Counted from the stretch's first letter, positions 16,376 through 25,434 are shown. The stretch is DNA of 64,000 nt from Chloroflexota bacterium (GCA_013112575.1 JABFGG010000002.1:186001-250000); one strand, 5' to 3'. Numbers and translations: made by a program. The notes: generated by a model not told the origin, from the letters alone.

Positions 16376-16990
16376 CTAGGGGGTGAAACCAAAAGTGTTC
16401 TCTACAACTCCATCTAATACAGAATAGATCGAAGCACCAATGGTCTCTTCAATTTCGGCCTGTATCTCAAATGTGACTTGCCATCTTTTGAGGGTGTAGT
16501 CATTTACCCCGCGGCGCATCGCGGCATCTAATAGCCGTTTTTCAAGTAATACAAAGCCACTGGGCATAGCCAGGGCATCACATAGTTGGAGCAGCTTGTC
16601 GTAGTCGTTGAATTCAACCTTATCCAAATAGTCTTGCGTGAACTCCATTTGTTCCTTTGGCCCGTCCCACCCGTCACTCACTTCATCAACACGCTTGGTG
16701 GGAAATGAATGAGTTATACAAATGCGTGCAGCATCTGCATGACCTTGCTCTTCAAGGAATTTATGCCCTTCGTAAGTGTGACGGATATTCATTACACCAA
16801 AGCGACGCCCGATGTCGTGCAGGTAACCGAGGATTTGGGCAATGTCTGGGTCTAAAGAGGGGTGCTGTTCAGCAATAAGCTTAGCCGCTTCGCCTACGTA
16901 ACGCGAATGGGGTATCCAGGGGCCGGGGTTAAGCTCTTCAGCCTCCAATAGATAAGCTTCTGCTTCCTCGATTGAGGGAATCTTCTTCAA
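16376..16990 (-). CDS. HD-domain phosphohydrolase
   Basis: 204 residues. Metal-binding residues of an HD domain are visible: PHSRYVG (His 27), YLHDIGRR (His/Asp near 57-58), RHTYEGH and CITHSFP, with a later Asp in LQLCDALA. HD proteins hydrolyse phosphate esters of nucleotides or signalling molecules; the substrate is not readable. The start appears to be TTG at 16990 because no upstream ATG exists before the preceding gene's stop, 15 bases away. No Shine-Dalgarno sequence is visible. It follows the LysM-protein gene on the same strand and is probably co-transcribed with it. Confidence 0.8.
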   Translation of the reverse strand: MKKIPSIEEAEAYLLEAEELNPGPWIPHSRYVGEAAKLIAEQHPSLDPDIAQILGYLHDIGRRFGVMNIRHTYEGHKFLEEQGHADAARICITHSFPTKRVDEVSDGWDGPKEQMEFTQDYLDKVEFNDYDKLLQLCDALAMPSGFVLLEKRLLDAAMRRGVNDYTLKRWQVTFEIQAEIEETIGASIYSVLDGVVENTFGFTP

Positions 16991-17005
16991 GATAATTGTG
17001 AAAAG

Positions 17006-18184
17006 TTAGGGTGTCGGTGTGGCTTCGATCACATCCCCAGACCAGCTAAACACGCGCACCACACTTACCGGGCCTCCCGAACGAAAGGTCGGGTTGCCAT
17101 CCTCATCCACACCGATCTGAGCTACGGTTTCCACGCGCCACTCAAAGATGTGCGGGAACAGCACATTGGGGCGCAATGACTCAGGAACGTTGAAACTTGT
17201 GTCTTTGACCACAGAGGTCAACCGGGTATTGTCCCCGGCCGTAATGTCGACGATTGTGATTTGGTAGAACTCGTTTTCGCGCAGTGAACCAACCGATGAC
17301 CACTGCAAGGTCACCACATCGTTTTCTAGGGTGAAAGCCGCGCCATTGGAGGGCAGCAATAATTCAGGGGCAGGGTAAGGCGGAGCGGGGGAAGGTGTCA
17401 CTGTAGCTGCACCAACTACCAGGCGTTCACATAATGGAATGATCAGGAATTGCCCCTCAAACACTGTGTCGGAGGCCAGGCTATTCCACTCCTGGATAGC
17501 TTCTGCAGGGACACCAAAGGAAAGCTCGATCAAACTTAGGGTCTCATCAGCTTGCACGACATGATCCGTCGTCTCACAGGCCTGCACGGTGGCTTCGCCA
17601 CTACTCAAAGTTGATGTTGCTTGGGGAGATGGTGTAGCTGTGGGAGCCGGGATGCGCAGTTCTTGACCTATTGATAACAAGCATGTGGCGGCCAGGTCAT
17701 TTTCTAATACGATTGATTGGACAGAGATACGGAAGAAAGTGGCAATACTCAGGCAGGTGTCACCGTCCTGAACGGTGTATGTCGATGGGGTGGCTGTTGC
17801 CTGCGGTGTCCAGGTGGCTGTCGGTGTCTCTGGTGTAGGCGAGAGCGAAGGGCTGGGGCTGAGGGTAGCTGTGGCATCGCTGGCGGCCCCTTCTGCCGCT
17901 GGCGTGATCTGGCTCAATATCAGGAACGTCAGACCGCCACCCACGATCAGGAAAAGGGTCATTAGTCCGATGATGACGGGCAAGCTGAGGCTGACCTCTG
18001 GCATGCGCGCTCCTCGGATGTTGTTATTTGCTGGCTGGCCACGTCTGGGTCGTGGCGCGGTTGCCGGGCGTTCGCTGTTGGCCAGATTCGTGCCGCATAC
18101 CAGGCACTTAGTGGCCGTGGCAGTAACACGCGTACCGCAGGTTGGGCAGGTTTGGGTGGGGACGGACTTGGGTTCAAGGCTCAT
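17006..18184 (-). CDS. LysM-domain membrane protein with N-terminal zinc ribbon
   Basis: 392 residues. The N-terminus is a cytoplasmic zinc ribbon (CPTCGTRV at about 13 and CLVCG at about 28). One transmembrane helix follows near residues 66-91 (LSLPVIIGLMTLFLIVGGGLTFL), then a Thr/Pro/Ser linker. Two LysM domains come next (YTVQDGDTCLSIATFF about 135-180; HVVQADETLSLIELSF about 208-252), and a beta-rich domain with FEWRVETV at the end. LysM domains bind glycan such as peptidoglycan, so the outer part probably sits in the wall. A TATAAT lies 11 bases before the ATG without a ribosome binding site. Confidence 0.8.
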   Translation of the reverse strand: MSLEPKSVPTQTCPTCGTRVTATATKCLVCGTNLANSERPATAPRPRRGQPANNNIRGARMPEVSLSLPVIIGLMTLFLIVGGGLTFLILSQITPAAEGAASDATATLSPSPSLSPTPETPTATWTPQATATPSTYTVQDGDTCLSIATFFRISVQSIVLENDLAATCLLSIGQELRIPAPTATPSPQATSTLSSGEATVQACETTDHVVQADETLSLIELSFGVPAEAIQEWNSLASDTVFEGQFLIIPLCERLVVGAATVTPSPAPPYPAPELLLPSNGAAFTLENDVVTLQWSSVGSLRENEFYQITIVDITAGDNTRLTSVVKDTSFNVPESLRPNVLFPHIFEWRVETVAQIGVDEDGNPTFRSGGPVSVVRVFSWSGDVIEATPTP

Positions 18185-18195
18185 AAGCAGCGGGC

Positions 18196-18201
18196 ATTAT
18201 A
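18196..18201 (-). promoter_or_regulatory. -10 box of the LysM-protein gene
   Basis: TATAAT on the minus strand, 11 bases before ATG 18184. It lies in the 91-base divergent region shared with hemW, and no Shine-Dalgarno sequence follows it. Confidence 0.45.
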
Positions 18202-18240
18202 CTGTCTTTCCCCTGAGGGGGAAGGGGCAAATTGTGGACT

Positions 18241-18269
18241 TTTTCACAGCTATTCGAGGGTGATATACT
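18241..18269 (+). promoter_or_regulatory. hemW promoter, leaderless configuration
   Basis: TTTTCA (18241-18246, 4 of 6 to the -35 consensus) and TATACT (18264-18269) are spaced 17 bases. ATG 18276 begins only 6 bases after the -10 box, so transcription should begin at or next to the start codon. Confidence 0.55.
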
Positions 18270-18275
18270 GCCCGC

Positions 18276-19463
18276 ATGTCGTCTTTTTTAGGCCCGTATA
18301 GTCTTTATTTGCACATTCCTTTTTGCCGCCACAAGTGCGGCTATTGTGACTTTAACACCTACGCGGGCAAAGAAGACTTGCAGCCTGACTATGTTCGAGC
18401 CTTATGCGCTGAAATCACCCAATTCGCCGAAGCTGCTGGTGAACGTTTACCATTGCATACGGTCTTCTTTGGGGGCGGCACACCCTCCTTGCTGACCAGC
18501 CAGCAATTAGAAGCCATTCTCTCCGCCGTCAGTGAGGCATTTGAATTACTGCCTGACAACGAGATCACCCTGGAGGCCAACCCTGGTACGGTTGACTTGG
18601 CTTCACTGCAAGCTATGCACGCCATGGGTATCAATCGCCTCAGCATGGGAATGCAGTCTGCTAACCCGGCCGAGTTGCGCATTTTAGAACGTCAGCACGA
18701 CTTTGATGATGTCGTACAGGCTATAGATTGGGCGCGGGCTGTGGGTTTCGAGAACATCAACCTGGACCTGATCTTTGGTTTGCCTTATCAGAGTATCGGG
18801 GACTGGCAGCGCAATGTCGAGTTGGCCCTTGGTTTAAATCCAGAACATCTCTCTCTCTACAACTTGACCATCGAACATGGTACGCCTATGGAGAAGCAGG
18901 TGGGCCGCGGCTTATTGCCCGAGCCTGACCCGGATGAAGCTGCCGAAATGTACATCTGGACCATGCAGCACTTAAACGCTGAAGGCTGGCGACATTATGA
19001 AGTGTCGAACTGGGCGCGCCCTGATGATAATGGAGAACCCTTGGCCTGTCGTCATAACCTGCAATACTGGCGCAACCTACCGTATATTGGCCTGGGTGCG
19101 GGGGCGCATGGGTTTATCGGGGGATTGCGTGTAGCCGACGTGCTGGGGCCAGGAGTTTACATTGAAAGGTGTTTAAATGGTGCCTTGAGGAAATTCCCGC
19201 GAACGGCCGCCACGGCCAGCGTCAACGAAATTGGCCCTTACACCGAGATGCAGGAAACGATGATGATGGGCTTACGCCTGCTGGAGGAGGGAGTATCGTC
19301 GTCAGACTTTGAGGAACGCTTCGGGAAACAGTTGGAAGATGTTTTCGCGGAAGAAATAGCTTATCTTAGGGGATTGGGCTTGCTGGAAAAGCATGACGAT
19401 CGCTGGCTATTAACTGGCAAAGGCCGCATGTTGGGCAACCAGGTTTTTATGCAGTTCGTTTAG
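18276..19463 (+). CDS. hemW: Radical SAM haem chaperone HemW (coproporphyrinogen oxidase-like)
   Basis: 395 residues. The N-terminal radical-SAM cluster is HIPFCRHKCGYCDF with C17, C21 and C24 (CxxxCxxC). A further Cys sits after CxxC only as Phe (CDF rather than CxC), the usual criterion separating HemW from true HemN. The GGGTPSLL SAM-binding motif follows near residue 66, and a C-terminal HemN domain ends the protein. HemW binds haem and delivers it to respiratory proteins. The gene is divergent from the LysM gene and convergent with the prenyl synthase gene, so it is monocistronic, apparently translated from a leaderless mRNA. Confidence 0.88.
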   Translation: MSSFLGPYSLYLHIPFCRHKCGYCDFNTYAGKEDLQPDYVRALCAEITQFAEAAGERLPLHTVFFGGGTPSLLTSQQLEAILSAVSEAFELLPDNEITLEANPGTVDLASLQAMHAMGINRLSMGMQSANPAELRILERQHDFDDVVQAIDWARAVGFENINLDLIFGLPYQSIGDWQRNVELALGLNPEHLSLYNLTIEHGTPMEKQVGRGLLPEPDPDEAAEMYIWTMQHLNAEGWRHYEVSNWARPDDNGEPLACRHNLQYWRNLPYIGLGAGAHGFIGGLRVADVLGPGVYIERCLNGALRKFPRTAATASVNEIGPYTEMQETMMMGLRLLEEGVSSSDFEERFGKQLEDVFAEEIAYLRGLGLLEKHDDRWLLTGKGRMLGNQVFMQFV

Positions 19464-19473
19464 GAGGAGGCTG

Positions 19474-20487
19474 CTACACTTCCCGTTTAACCAATCGCTG
19501 AGCCAGTTGCTTGAGCCCCTCAGCAGCATCCCCTTGAGGCTTTGCGCTTTCTAGATCCTCTAATGCTCCACCCGTCAACCGGTCGGCAGCGTCCTGGGTG
19601 TACTGGCGTGCGCCTTCTTCTTCTAACTGATTGGCAATTGCCTCAACTTCATCCTGTTGGATAGGGCCTTGTTCCCACCTTTTGGAGAAATCACCTTCTT
19701 TAGCTATGGCATATAAAACAGGTAAGGACTTCTTGCCCGAGATCAGGTCGCTGGCTGCCGATTTACCGGTCAGAGCTGCATCCCCCCAAATGCCCAATAG
19801 ATCATCATAGGCCTGGAACGCCAGCCCCAATTGCTTGCCAAAAGAGCAGTACAGGTCCCTGATATTTTCGTCAGCCCCGGCCACCAGCGCACCCAATTGG
19901 GTGCAGGCGGCTAATAGGGCCGCAGTTTTACCGTTGACCATCGGCCAATAGTCATCCACCGTAAGGTTCTCGCGGGTTTCGTAATCCAGGTCAAGGTATT
20001 GACCCTGGGTAAGTTCCAGGCTGGTTTGTGGTAGTACGCGCGCAGCTTTGAGTGCAACTTCAGGTTTTACATATTTGTCCAAGCGCTGCAGGGAAACGTG
20101 CGCCAGGGCGAACATGGAATCACCCGCATTGATCGCCTGAGCCACATTCCATTTTTTCCACACTGTAGTACGACCTCGACGTAGTTCGCTATCGTCCTGG
20201 ATGTCGTCGTGGATCAGGGAAAAGTTATGGATCAATTCCACAGCTGCTGCGGCAGGCAGGGCTTGTCGCCAATCACCCCCTGCAGCTTCGCAAGAGAGGA
20301 GTACAAGCATAGGGCGCACGCGTTTGCCACTCGCCTGGGGGCCTGCCCCTTCGCCTTCCCAACCGAGATGATAGGCCATCATATGGTGCAGTTCTTCGAG
20401 GCCGGGCCCATTGGCCAGGGCTACACAGCCTTGCATTTCTTCTTCTATGGCGGGGAGCATGGTGTCGAAGAAGTCGTCGAGGATCAT
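19474..20487 (-). CDS. Polyprenyl (geranylgeranyl/farnesyl) diphosphate synthase
   Basis: 337 residues from ATG 20487, which has GGAG upstream; the longer reading to 20571 would overlap the isomerase gene and looks non-coding. The first aspartate-rich motif, HDDIQDDSELRRG, begins near residue 93, with GKRVRPML at 54-61 ahead of it. The second motif, QAYDDLLGIWGD, is about residues 225-236. Enzymes of this family add isopentenyl units to allylic diphosphates for quinone side chains, carotenoids or undecaprenyl precursors. Product chain length is not readable. The gene lies 17 bases after the type 2 IPP isomerase gene, so the pair forms an isoprenoid operon. Confidence 0.9.
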   Translation of the reverse strand: MILDDFFDTMLPAIEEEMQGCVALANGPGLEELHHMMAYHLGWEGEGAGPQASGKRVRPMLVLLSCEAAGGDWRQALPAAAAVELIHNFSLIHDDIQDDSELRRGRTTVWKKWNVAQAINAGDSMFALAHVSLQRLDKYVKPEVALKAARVLPQTSLELTQGQYLDLDYETRENLTVDDYWPMVNGKTAALLAACTQLGALVAGADENIRDLYCSFGKQLGLAFQAYDDLLGIWGDAALTGKSAASDLISGKKSLPVLYAIAKEGDFSKRWEQGPIQQDEVEAIANQLEEEGARQYTQDAADRLTGGALEDLESAKPQGDAAEGLKQLAQRLVKREV

Positions 20488-20504
20488 GGCGTTGCTCCGG
20501 GTAA

Positions 20505-21533
20505 TTATGCTGGAATGAGTTCGGTGTTTTGCAATTGTTCGATGTTGCCCACGCCCGCTGCAAACATACATATCTGTATCTCGCGGGCGATTTCGTCGAT
20601 CGTCTGGATCACGGCTTCTGTGGATTGGTCTGCTGCTTTGAGATAGGGGCTGGCCATGCCGCCTAATGAAGCACCCAGGGCGATACTCTTGGCGATGTCG
20701 ATGCCGGTACGCAAACCGCCAGAAGCAATAATAGGCAGCTCTGGGGCAAGTTTGTTCACATTTTGGATGGCCTCGGCAGTTGGCACACCCCAGCCTATAA
20801 AGGCTGCTGCCAACCGTCTCTGGCTTTCGTTCGTGGCCCGGTACATCTCCACCTGTGACCAGGAGGTGCCCCCGGCCCCGGCCACGTCAATTGCGGCTAC
20901 ACCAGCATTCATAAGCAACTGTACGTCGGTTTCTGAGAAGCCCCAGCCCACTTCTTTAGCAATTACTGGCACGGTTAGCGTATTGCAAATAGCCTCGATC
21001 TTCTTTGCCAGCCCTGTAAAGCGCGTGTCACCCTCTGGTTGCACGGCTTCTTGCAAAGCATTGAGGTGCAGGATCAGGGCGTCTGCCTCGATCATGTCAA
21101 CAGAACGCTGACATTCTTCTACATCATAGCCATAATTCAACTGCACTGCGCCCAGGTTGGCGAAGAGGAGGATGTCTGGGGCGTATTGTCGTACTCGGAA
21201 ACTGTCTGCCAGCTCAGGGTCTTCAATAGCGGCGCGTTGCGAACCGATGCCCATTGCAATGCTGGTTTCCTGGGCAGCTTCTGCCAACCGCGCATTAATT
21301 TGCATGGCTTCTTCAGCCCCACCGGTCATCGAAGAGATCAATAAAGGGGCTTTGAGTTGGCGTCCAAACAGGTTCTGGCTGAGGTCCACGGCCTCCAGAT
21401 CTAGCTCAGGAAGTGCCCGGTGGCTAAAATGGAAACGTTCCAGTCCGGTGGTCAGACTAGAACGTACGTCTTCGTCAAGGTTGATGCGAATATGATCAAC
21501 TTTGCGCGTACTGGTTTGCGTAACTTTTGGCAT
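20505..21533 (-). CDS. fni: Type 2 isopentenyl-diphosphate delta-isomerase
   Basis: 342 residues, FMN-dependent TIM-barrel isomerase that interconverts IPP and DMAPP. Diagnostic segments include RKVDHIRI at the N-terminus, SSMTGG near 68, MGIGSQRAA near 94, the GTSW segment in [13 protein letters not shown], and [12 protein letters not shown] near the phosphate-binding end. Type 2 enzymes are common in archaea and many Gram-positive and Chloroflexota bacteria. It heads a two-gene unit with the prenyl synthase. A TTGACA-N17-TAAGAT promoter lies upstream on the minus strand, back to back with the acyl carrier protein promoter. Confidence 0.94.
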   Translation of the reverse strand: MPKVTQTSTRKVDHIRINLDEDVRSSLTTGLERFHFSHRALPELDLEAVDLSQNLFGRQLKAPLLISSMTGGAEEAMQINARLAEAAQETSIAMGIGSQRAAIEDPELADSFRVRQYAPDILLFANLGAVQLNYGYDVEECQRSVDMIEADALILHLNALQEAVQPEGDTRFTGLAKKIEAICNTLTVPVIAKEVGWGFSETDVQLLMNAGVAAIDVAGAGGTSWSQVEMYRATNESQRRLAAAFIGWGVPTAEAIQNVNKLAPELPIIASGGLRTGIDIAKSIALGASLGGMASPYLKAADQSTEAVIQTIDEIAREIQICMFAAGVGNIEQLQNTELIPA

Positions 21534-21559
21534 GGGGTGGTGTTCCTGTGCGTGAGGTA

Positions 21560-21588
21560 ATCTTACCAGTCCGGTATAGCACTGTCAA
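21560..21588 (-). promoter_or_regulatory. fni promoter
   Basis: On the minus strand TTGACA (21583-21588) and TAAGAT (21560-21565) have a 17-base spacer. The -35 box lies inside the inverted repeat shared with the divergent acpP promoter. Confidence 0.75.
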
Positions 21589-21603
21589 TGAATGCTTGAC
21601 AGT
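21581..21603. repeat. Inverted repeat containing both divergent -35 boxes
   Basis: ACTGTCAA (21581-21588) and TTGACAGT (21596-21603) are perfect inverted copies around a 7-base spacer. Each arm holds the TTGACA of one of the two divergent promoters (fni and acpP). Confidence 0.8.
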
Positions 21604-21623
21604 GCCCTGAATAGGGATAAAAT
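21596..21623 (+). promoter_or_regulatory. acpP promoter
   Basis: TTGACA (21596-21601) and TAAAAT (21618-21623) with a 16-base spacer, followed by a leader of about 35 bases that ends in AGGAGG. Confidence 0.8.
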
Positions 21624-21667
21624 TGCCTCGTTTGGCTGCAGAAAATAATCGTGTAGGAGGAAGACAC

Positions 21668-21901
21668 ATGGCTGACACCTTTGTTGAAATCAAAGGAATC
21701 ATCGTAGACCTGCTTGGCGTAGATGAAGACAAAATCACCCGCGAAGCTCGTTTTCGTGAAGATCTCGAAGCTGACTCGCTCGACATCGTTGAAATGATCA
21801 TGGCACTGGAAGACAAGTTCAATGCCGAGATTTCGGATGAAGATGCACAGAACATTTCCACCGTCGGCGAAGCTGTTGATTATATTGACAATCGCAAATA
21901 A
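21668..21901 (+). CDS. acpP: Acyl carrier protein
   Basis: 77 residues, acidic, with the phosphopantetheine attachment serine in ADSLDIVE (Ser 37). Length, charge and helix pattern are those of the fatty-acid-synthesis ACP. The start is ATG 21668 with AGGAGG 7 bases upstream; the longer reading to 21623 begins inside the promoter and is rejected. Here acpP stands alone rather than next to fabF as in many bacteria; fabF and plsX are 31 kb away in this window. A perfect 32-base palindromic terminator follows. Confidence 0.96.
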   Translation: MADTFVEIKGIIVDLLGVDEDKITREARFREDLEADSLDIVEMIMALEDKFNAEISDEDAQNISTVGEAVDYIDNRK

Positions 21902-21922
21902 TTCGCAACTTTATAGTTGTGC

Positions 21923-21954
21923 AAAAAAGTCCCGCTCATGAGCGGGACTTTTTT
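21923..21954. terminator. Palindromic bidirectional terminator after acpP
   Basis: A perfect 32-base palindrome, AAAAAAGTCCCGCTC on the left with its complement on the right, centred on CATG. It has T-runs on both strands and serves acpP and the convergent lipoprotein gene. Confidence 0.9.
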
Positions 21955-21978
21955 GTTTGATATCTTTGGAGTAGTTCT

Positions 21979-23088
21979 TCAATCGTTTATCTCGATATTG
22001 TTGAAAGTTACCAGCCACATACGCTCAAAGCCCCAAAAAACTGCCATTTGATTGTCAGGGGATATTTTATATAGGCGACTATCGATTCCTGCACTCAGTA
22101 ACTTGCCCGCGTTGACTACCTCATACTTCTCTCCGTTTTCTATGTCATATCCGAAAAGCGAGGAACCTGAAAATATTTCCCAGAAAAAGATAGTATTGCT
22201 GTCTAAAGACCAAGAAATATCGTGAGCTTCATCTGACACATAAATGCTTTCCCCCGATTGGTAATTTACTAGAAAAAGATCTTGGGTTCCAGACAGAATA
22301 TCTCTACTTGTGTACCAGTTGCCATCAGGTGAAATACTTGTGGCACCATTTGCGTATTTGGTTTGCCCGTTGACATCTGCAATTATATATTCTGCGATAC
22401 CCTCACCACCAAAGCCCATTAGGACTCGGTTTTCGTCTACCGTCCAATGAGTAGAAAATATGCGCCGTATGATTATTTCTACAACAATTGTGCGTTTTCC
22501 TGTCAGTGTATCAACAATCCAGTGCTCATATTGAAAAGGTTCTAAACCTGCCGGAAAAGGTGTAATCCCGGGATTAAGCACATTTGTCTCAAATTGATAA
22601 CGAAGGCTAGGGGAACGCAAGTCTCCCTGGAATTCCCAGGAACTTAAACTTGAGCGGTATCGAGGAATTACTTCTATTGTCTCTGAAATGTCTCCAGTGA
22701 CTAGATTATATTCATACCATTTGTATTCATCTGAGCCGCGATCAGTTGGGACTGCAAAGTAAAACCCACCACCTTCCTCTTGCCACACAACGGTTTCTAT
22801 TCCACCGCTTGTGCTTGGATGGATGATCTCTATCCATGAGAACTCGTTATTTTTGCCGCTTGTTATCTGGGGGGGCAGAGTTGGTGTGATGGTGGGGAAT
22901 AATGTGGGTGCAGGTGTTTTTGTAGTGGTCAGAGCAATGGGTACTTGTGTTGGAATGGGTGAACTCACTTGGATAACACCTGGTTCTTGTGTTTCCTCAC
23001 GATCAGGAACAGTTGAACAGGACGTAATAACGGATAATGCCAGAAATAGAATGCACAAAGATTTACTGTTGTTGAGCATGCGCCCCAT
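21979..23088 (-). CDS. Lipoprotein with TolB/WD40-like beta-propeller
   Basis: About 369 residues. A lipoprotein signal peptide (SLCILFLALSVITSC) ends at a lipobox cysteine near residue 24. A Thr/Pro-rich linker follows, then repeated beta-propeller blades such as VDENRVLMGFGGEG, ISPDGNWYTS and WSLDSNTIFFWE. It is predicted to be anchored outside the cytoplasmic membrane. Start choice is uncertain among GTG 23094, ATG 23088 and ATG 23079; I use 23088. The gene is visibly more AT-rich than its metabolic neighbours, like the WD40 genes at 33659 and 39882. No enzymatic motif is seen. Confidence 0.75.
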   Translation of the reverse strand: MGRMLNNSKSLCILFLALSVITSCSTVPDREETQEPGVIQVSSPIPTQVPIALTTTKTPAPTLFPTITPTLPPQITSGKNNEFSWIEIIHPSTSGGIETVVWQEEGGGFYFAVPTDRGSDEYKWYEYNLVTGDISETIEVIPRYRSSLSSWEFQGDLRSPSLRYQFETNVLNPGITPFPAGLEPFQYEHWIVDTLTGKRTIVVEIIIRRIFSTHWTVDENRVLMGFGGEGIAEYIIADVNGQTKYANGATSISPDGNWYTSRDILSGTQDLFLVNYQSGESIYVSDEAHDISWSLDSNTIFFWEIFSGSSLFGYDIENGEKYEVVNAGKLLSAGIDSRLYKISPDNQMAVFWGFERMWLVTFNNIEIND

Positions 23089-23280
23089 AGTCACCCTGCC
23101 AAATAATTGTTGTCTTATTCATTCTACCCGAATAAGGGAGTGTTTAGACGAATGGGCTTATGTATCTCAAAAGATGCCATTAGCAAAGGCACAGCGTATT
23201 ATGCCCGGCTTATTCTATTATCCATTTCCATCCAAAAAAAGCATAGTTGTCAGACAAGTACTAGTACCCCCCCCCCCAAT
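23089..23280. other. Intergenic stretch with an 11-base C homopolymer
   Basis: No gene is seen between the lipoprotein gene and the sucD terminator. An uninterrupted run of 11 C lies at 23267-23277, preceded by CTAGTA. Such a run is prone to slippage or sequencing error. Confidence 0.6.
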
Positions 23281-23312
23281 AAAAATCCTCCCGCATTTCG
23301 AAATGCGGGAGG
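23281..23312 (-). terminator. Intrinsic terminator after sucCD
   Basis: CCTCCCGCATTT and AAATGCGGGAGG (23287-23312) form a perfect 26-base palindrome. On the minus strand ATTTTTATT follows. It lies 25 bases past the sucD stop codon. Confidence 0.88.
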
Positions 23313-23337
23313 TTGGCTTTTAATAATCGAGTAAAGA

Positions 23338-24204
23338 TCAGCCTTTGATCAATTCGGCGATTTGCTCGGGGTGATCGGCCACCTGTACACCAGCGGCTTG
23401 CAAGGCTTTGATCTTGTCTTCAGCCGTGCCTGCGCCACCTTCAACGATGGCACCGGCATGGCCCATGCGTTTGCCTGGAGGCGCAGTTTTGCCTGCGATA
23501 AAGGCGAACACAGGTTTATTCATATTGTCGGCAATGTATTGGGCGGCTTTTTCTTCATCTGTACCACCGATCTCACCGATCAATACGACTTTGTCCGTGC
23601 CGGGATCATCCTGGAACATCTGCAATACATCGATGAAATTGGTGCCGTTGATGGGGTCGCCACCAATGCCCACACAGGTGCTGGCTCCAATGCCCACATT
23701 CTTGAGAGCGTAGAGCACTTCGTAGGTCAGCGTGCCCGAGCGTGAAACCACACCCACGTTGCCGGGGATAGCAATGTCGCCGGGGATGATACCGATGTTG
23801 CATTCGCCAGGGGTTTGTACACCAGGGCAGTTAGGCCCAACCAATCGCACACCCTTCTGGTCCAGGTAGCTGCGCACGCGCATCATGTCCTGAACAGGGA
23901 TGTGTTCGGTCAGGCAGATGATCAGGGGGATGCCTGCGTCAGCAGCTTCCAGCATGGCGTCCGGCGCAAAACGTGCCGGGACCATCACCAGACTTGTGTT
24001 GGCCCCAGTGGTTTCCTTGGCGATCTTGACTGAGTCGAAGACGGGGACTTTTCCATCCAAGACCCACTCGCCACCTTTGCCGGGACGTACACCTGCAACT
24101 ACCTGGGTGCCGTATTCGATCATGCGCTCGGCATGAAAAGATCCCTGTCGGCCTGTGATGCCCTGCACCACTACTTTTGTGTCTTTGTTGATAAGGATGC
24201 TCAT
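23338..24204 (-). CDS. sucD: Succinate--CoA ligase (ADP-forming) subunit alpha
   Basis: 288 residues. CoA-binding Rossmann domain with [15 protein letters not shown] near residue 14, the GPNCPG loop, the SRSGTLTYE segment, and the phosphohistidine in [11 protein letters not shown] near residue 246. With the beta subunit it converts succinyl-CoA, ADP and phosphate to succinate, CoA and ATP in the TCA cycle. The ATG is 5 bases after the sucC stop, so the subunits are translated together. Length and motifs are normal. Confidence 0.97.
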   Translation of the reverse strand: MSILINKDTKVVVQGITGRQGSFHAERMIEYGTQVVAGVRPGKGGEWVLDGKVPVFDSVKIAKETTGANTSLVMVPARFAPDAMLEAADAGIPLIICLTEHIPVQDMMRVRSYLDQKGVRLVGPNCPGVQTPGECNIGIIPGDIAIPGNVGVVSRSGTLTYEVLYALKNVGIGASTCVGIGGDPINGTNFIDVLQMFQDDPGTDKVVLIGEIGGTDEEKAAQYIADNMNKPVFAFIAGKTAPPGKRMGHAGAIVEGGAGTAEDKIKALQAAGVQVADHPEQIAELIKG

Positions 24205-24209
24205 GGTGG

Positions 24210-25346
24210 CTAGGCTCCTTTGGCGGCTTCTACGGCTTTCTGCGCCGCTTCAGAGAGGGTTTCTGCAGTGATCATGTCCGCCTCGGCCAGCAATTTTCGG
24301 CCTTCTTCGGCATTGGTGCCCACCAGGCGAATCACCATAGGAACGTCCGGGTTGACTTCTTTAAGCGCCGCCAGAATGCCCTTGGCGACTTCGTCTCCAC
24401 GCGTGATGCCGCCGAAGACATTGAACAGTACGGCTTTGACGCGCTTGTCCTTGAGGATGATGCGCAACGCTGCCGCTACTTTCTCTTCGCTGGCCCCACC
24501 GCCGATGTCAAGGAAGTTGGCCGGTTCGCCACCATAGAGTTTGACCATGTCCATGGTCGCCATGGCCAGTCCTGCGCCATTGACCATGCAGCCGATCTCA
24601 CCATCCAGCCGGATGTAGGTCAGGCCGAATTTGTTGGCTTCGATCTCTGAATTGTCTTCTGCATCCAGGTCGCGCATTTCGACCAGATTCTGTTGACGGA
24701 ACAGCGCATTGTCGTCCAGAACGACCTTGCCATCTACCGCCAGCAATTGACCGTCACCTGTGATGACCAGCGGGTTGATCTCTGCCAGGGTTGCATCGCT
24801 TTCAAGATAAGCTTTCCAAAGCCCATGTGCGATTTGCCCAAAGGCTTTCCAGTGGATTCGTGGTAGTTCGATGCCGGCTGCTAGATCATTAACGTTGTAG
24901 TCACGCAGGCCTAAGAGTGGGTCAACGTGGACGCGAATGATCTTTTCCGGTGTGGTTGCAGCAACTTCTTCAATGTCCACACCCCCGGCTGCCGAAGCGA
25001 TTAATACGGGCCTGCGCGCTGATCGGTCATTGGTGATCCCAAAATAGATCTCTGTTTCGATATCTATTCCCTGGTCTACCAACACTTTGCGAACCGGCAG
25101 GCCTTTGATCTCCATGCTGAGGATTTCTCTCGCCAGTTGTTCGGCTTCATCGCCATTATTTGCCAGCTTGACGCCCCCGGCTTTGCCGCGACCGCCCACC
25201 AACACTTGCGATTTAATTACAACGCGGCCACCCAGTTCATCTGCGATTTCTCTCGCTTCTGCTGCGGTAGCCGCTACTCTTCCCTTTGGTATGGGGACCC
25301 CATATTGGGCGAAGAGGTTTTTCGATTGGTATTCGTGCAGTTTCAT
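24210..25346 (-). CDS. sucC: Succinate--CoA ligase (ADP-forming) subunit beta
   Basis: 378 residues with an N-terminal ATP-grasp fold ([35 protein letters not shown]) and the C-terminal ligase domain ([37 protein letters not shown]). It pairs with SucD directly downstream. The ATG is odd: a perfect 16-base palindrome, CATAGAACGTTCTATG, overlaps it, and the likely ribosome binding site GAGGTGG is 13 bases upstream, further than usual. Folding of the palindrome would shorten or block that distance. Confidence 0.96.
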   Translation of the reverse strand: MKLHEYQSKNLFAQYGVPIPKGRVAATAAEAREIADELGGRVVIKSQVLVGGRGKAGGVKLANNGDEAEQLAREILSMEIKGLPVRKVLVDQGIDIETEIYFGITNDRSARRPVLIASAAGGVDIEEVAATTPEKIIRVHVDPLLGLRDYNVNDLAAGIELPRIHWKAFGQIAHGLWKAYLESDATLAEINPLVITGDGQLLAVDGKVVLDDNALFRQQNLVEMRDLDAEDNSEIEANKFGLTYIRLDGEIGCMVNGAGLAMATMDMVKLYGGEPANFLDIGGGASEEKVAAALRIILKDKRVKAVLFNVFGGITRGDEVAKGILAALKEVNPDVPMVIRLVGTNAEEGRKLLAEADMITAETLSEAAQKAVEAAKGA

Positions 25347-25359
25347 AGAACGTTCTATG
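25344..25359. repeat. Palindrome overlapping the sucC start codon
   Basis: CATAGAACGTTCTATG is a perfect 16-base palindrome between the GAGGTGG ribosome binding site and the sucC ATG, whose three bases are its end on the minus strand. It may be an operator or a translation-modulating hairpin; both are inferences. Confidence 0.6.
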
Positions 25360-25394
25360 CCACCTCTTTTATGTGATTATTGTCTCCGGCGGGC

Positions 25395-25400
25395 ATTATA
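25395..25400 (-). promoter_or_regulatory. Possible sucCD -10 box
   Basis: TATAAT on the minus strand, 48 bases before ATG 25346. The -35 region is weak. Confidence 0.4.
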
Positions 25401-25434
25401 CCATGTGGGTATTTTCCAAAATTTCACATATTTC

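Noticed and set aside
17775-18263. Long plus-strand frame opposite the LysM gene
   Set aside because: It is the mirror of a Thr/Pro-rich linker and zinc-ribbon coding sequence; no translation signal supports it.
20488-20571. N-terminal extension of the polyprenyl synthase
   Set aside because: It would overlap the fni 3' end and lacks family similarity; ATG 20487 fits better.
25344-25359. LexA box at sucC
   Set aside because: The GAAC/GTTC halves have no spacer, unlike the CGAAC-N4-GTTCG pattern, and sucC is not an SOS gene.
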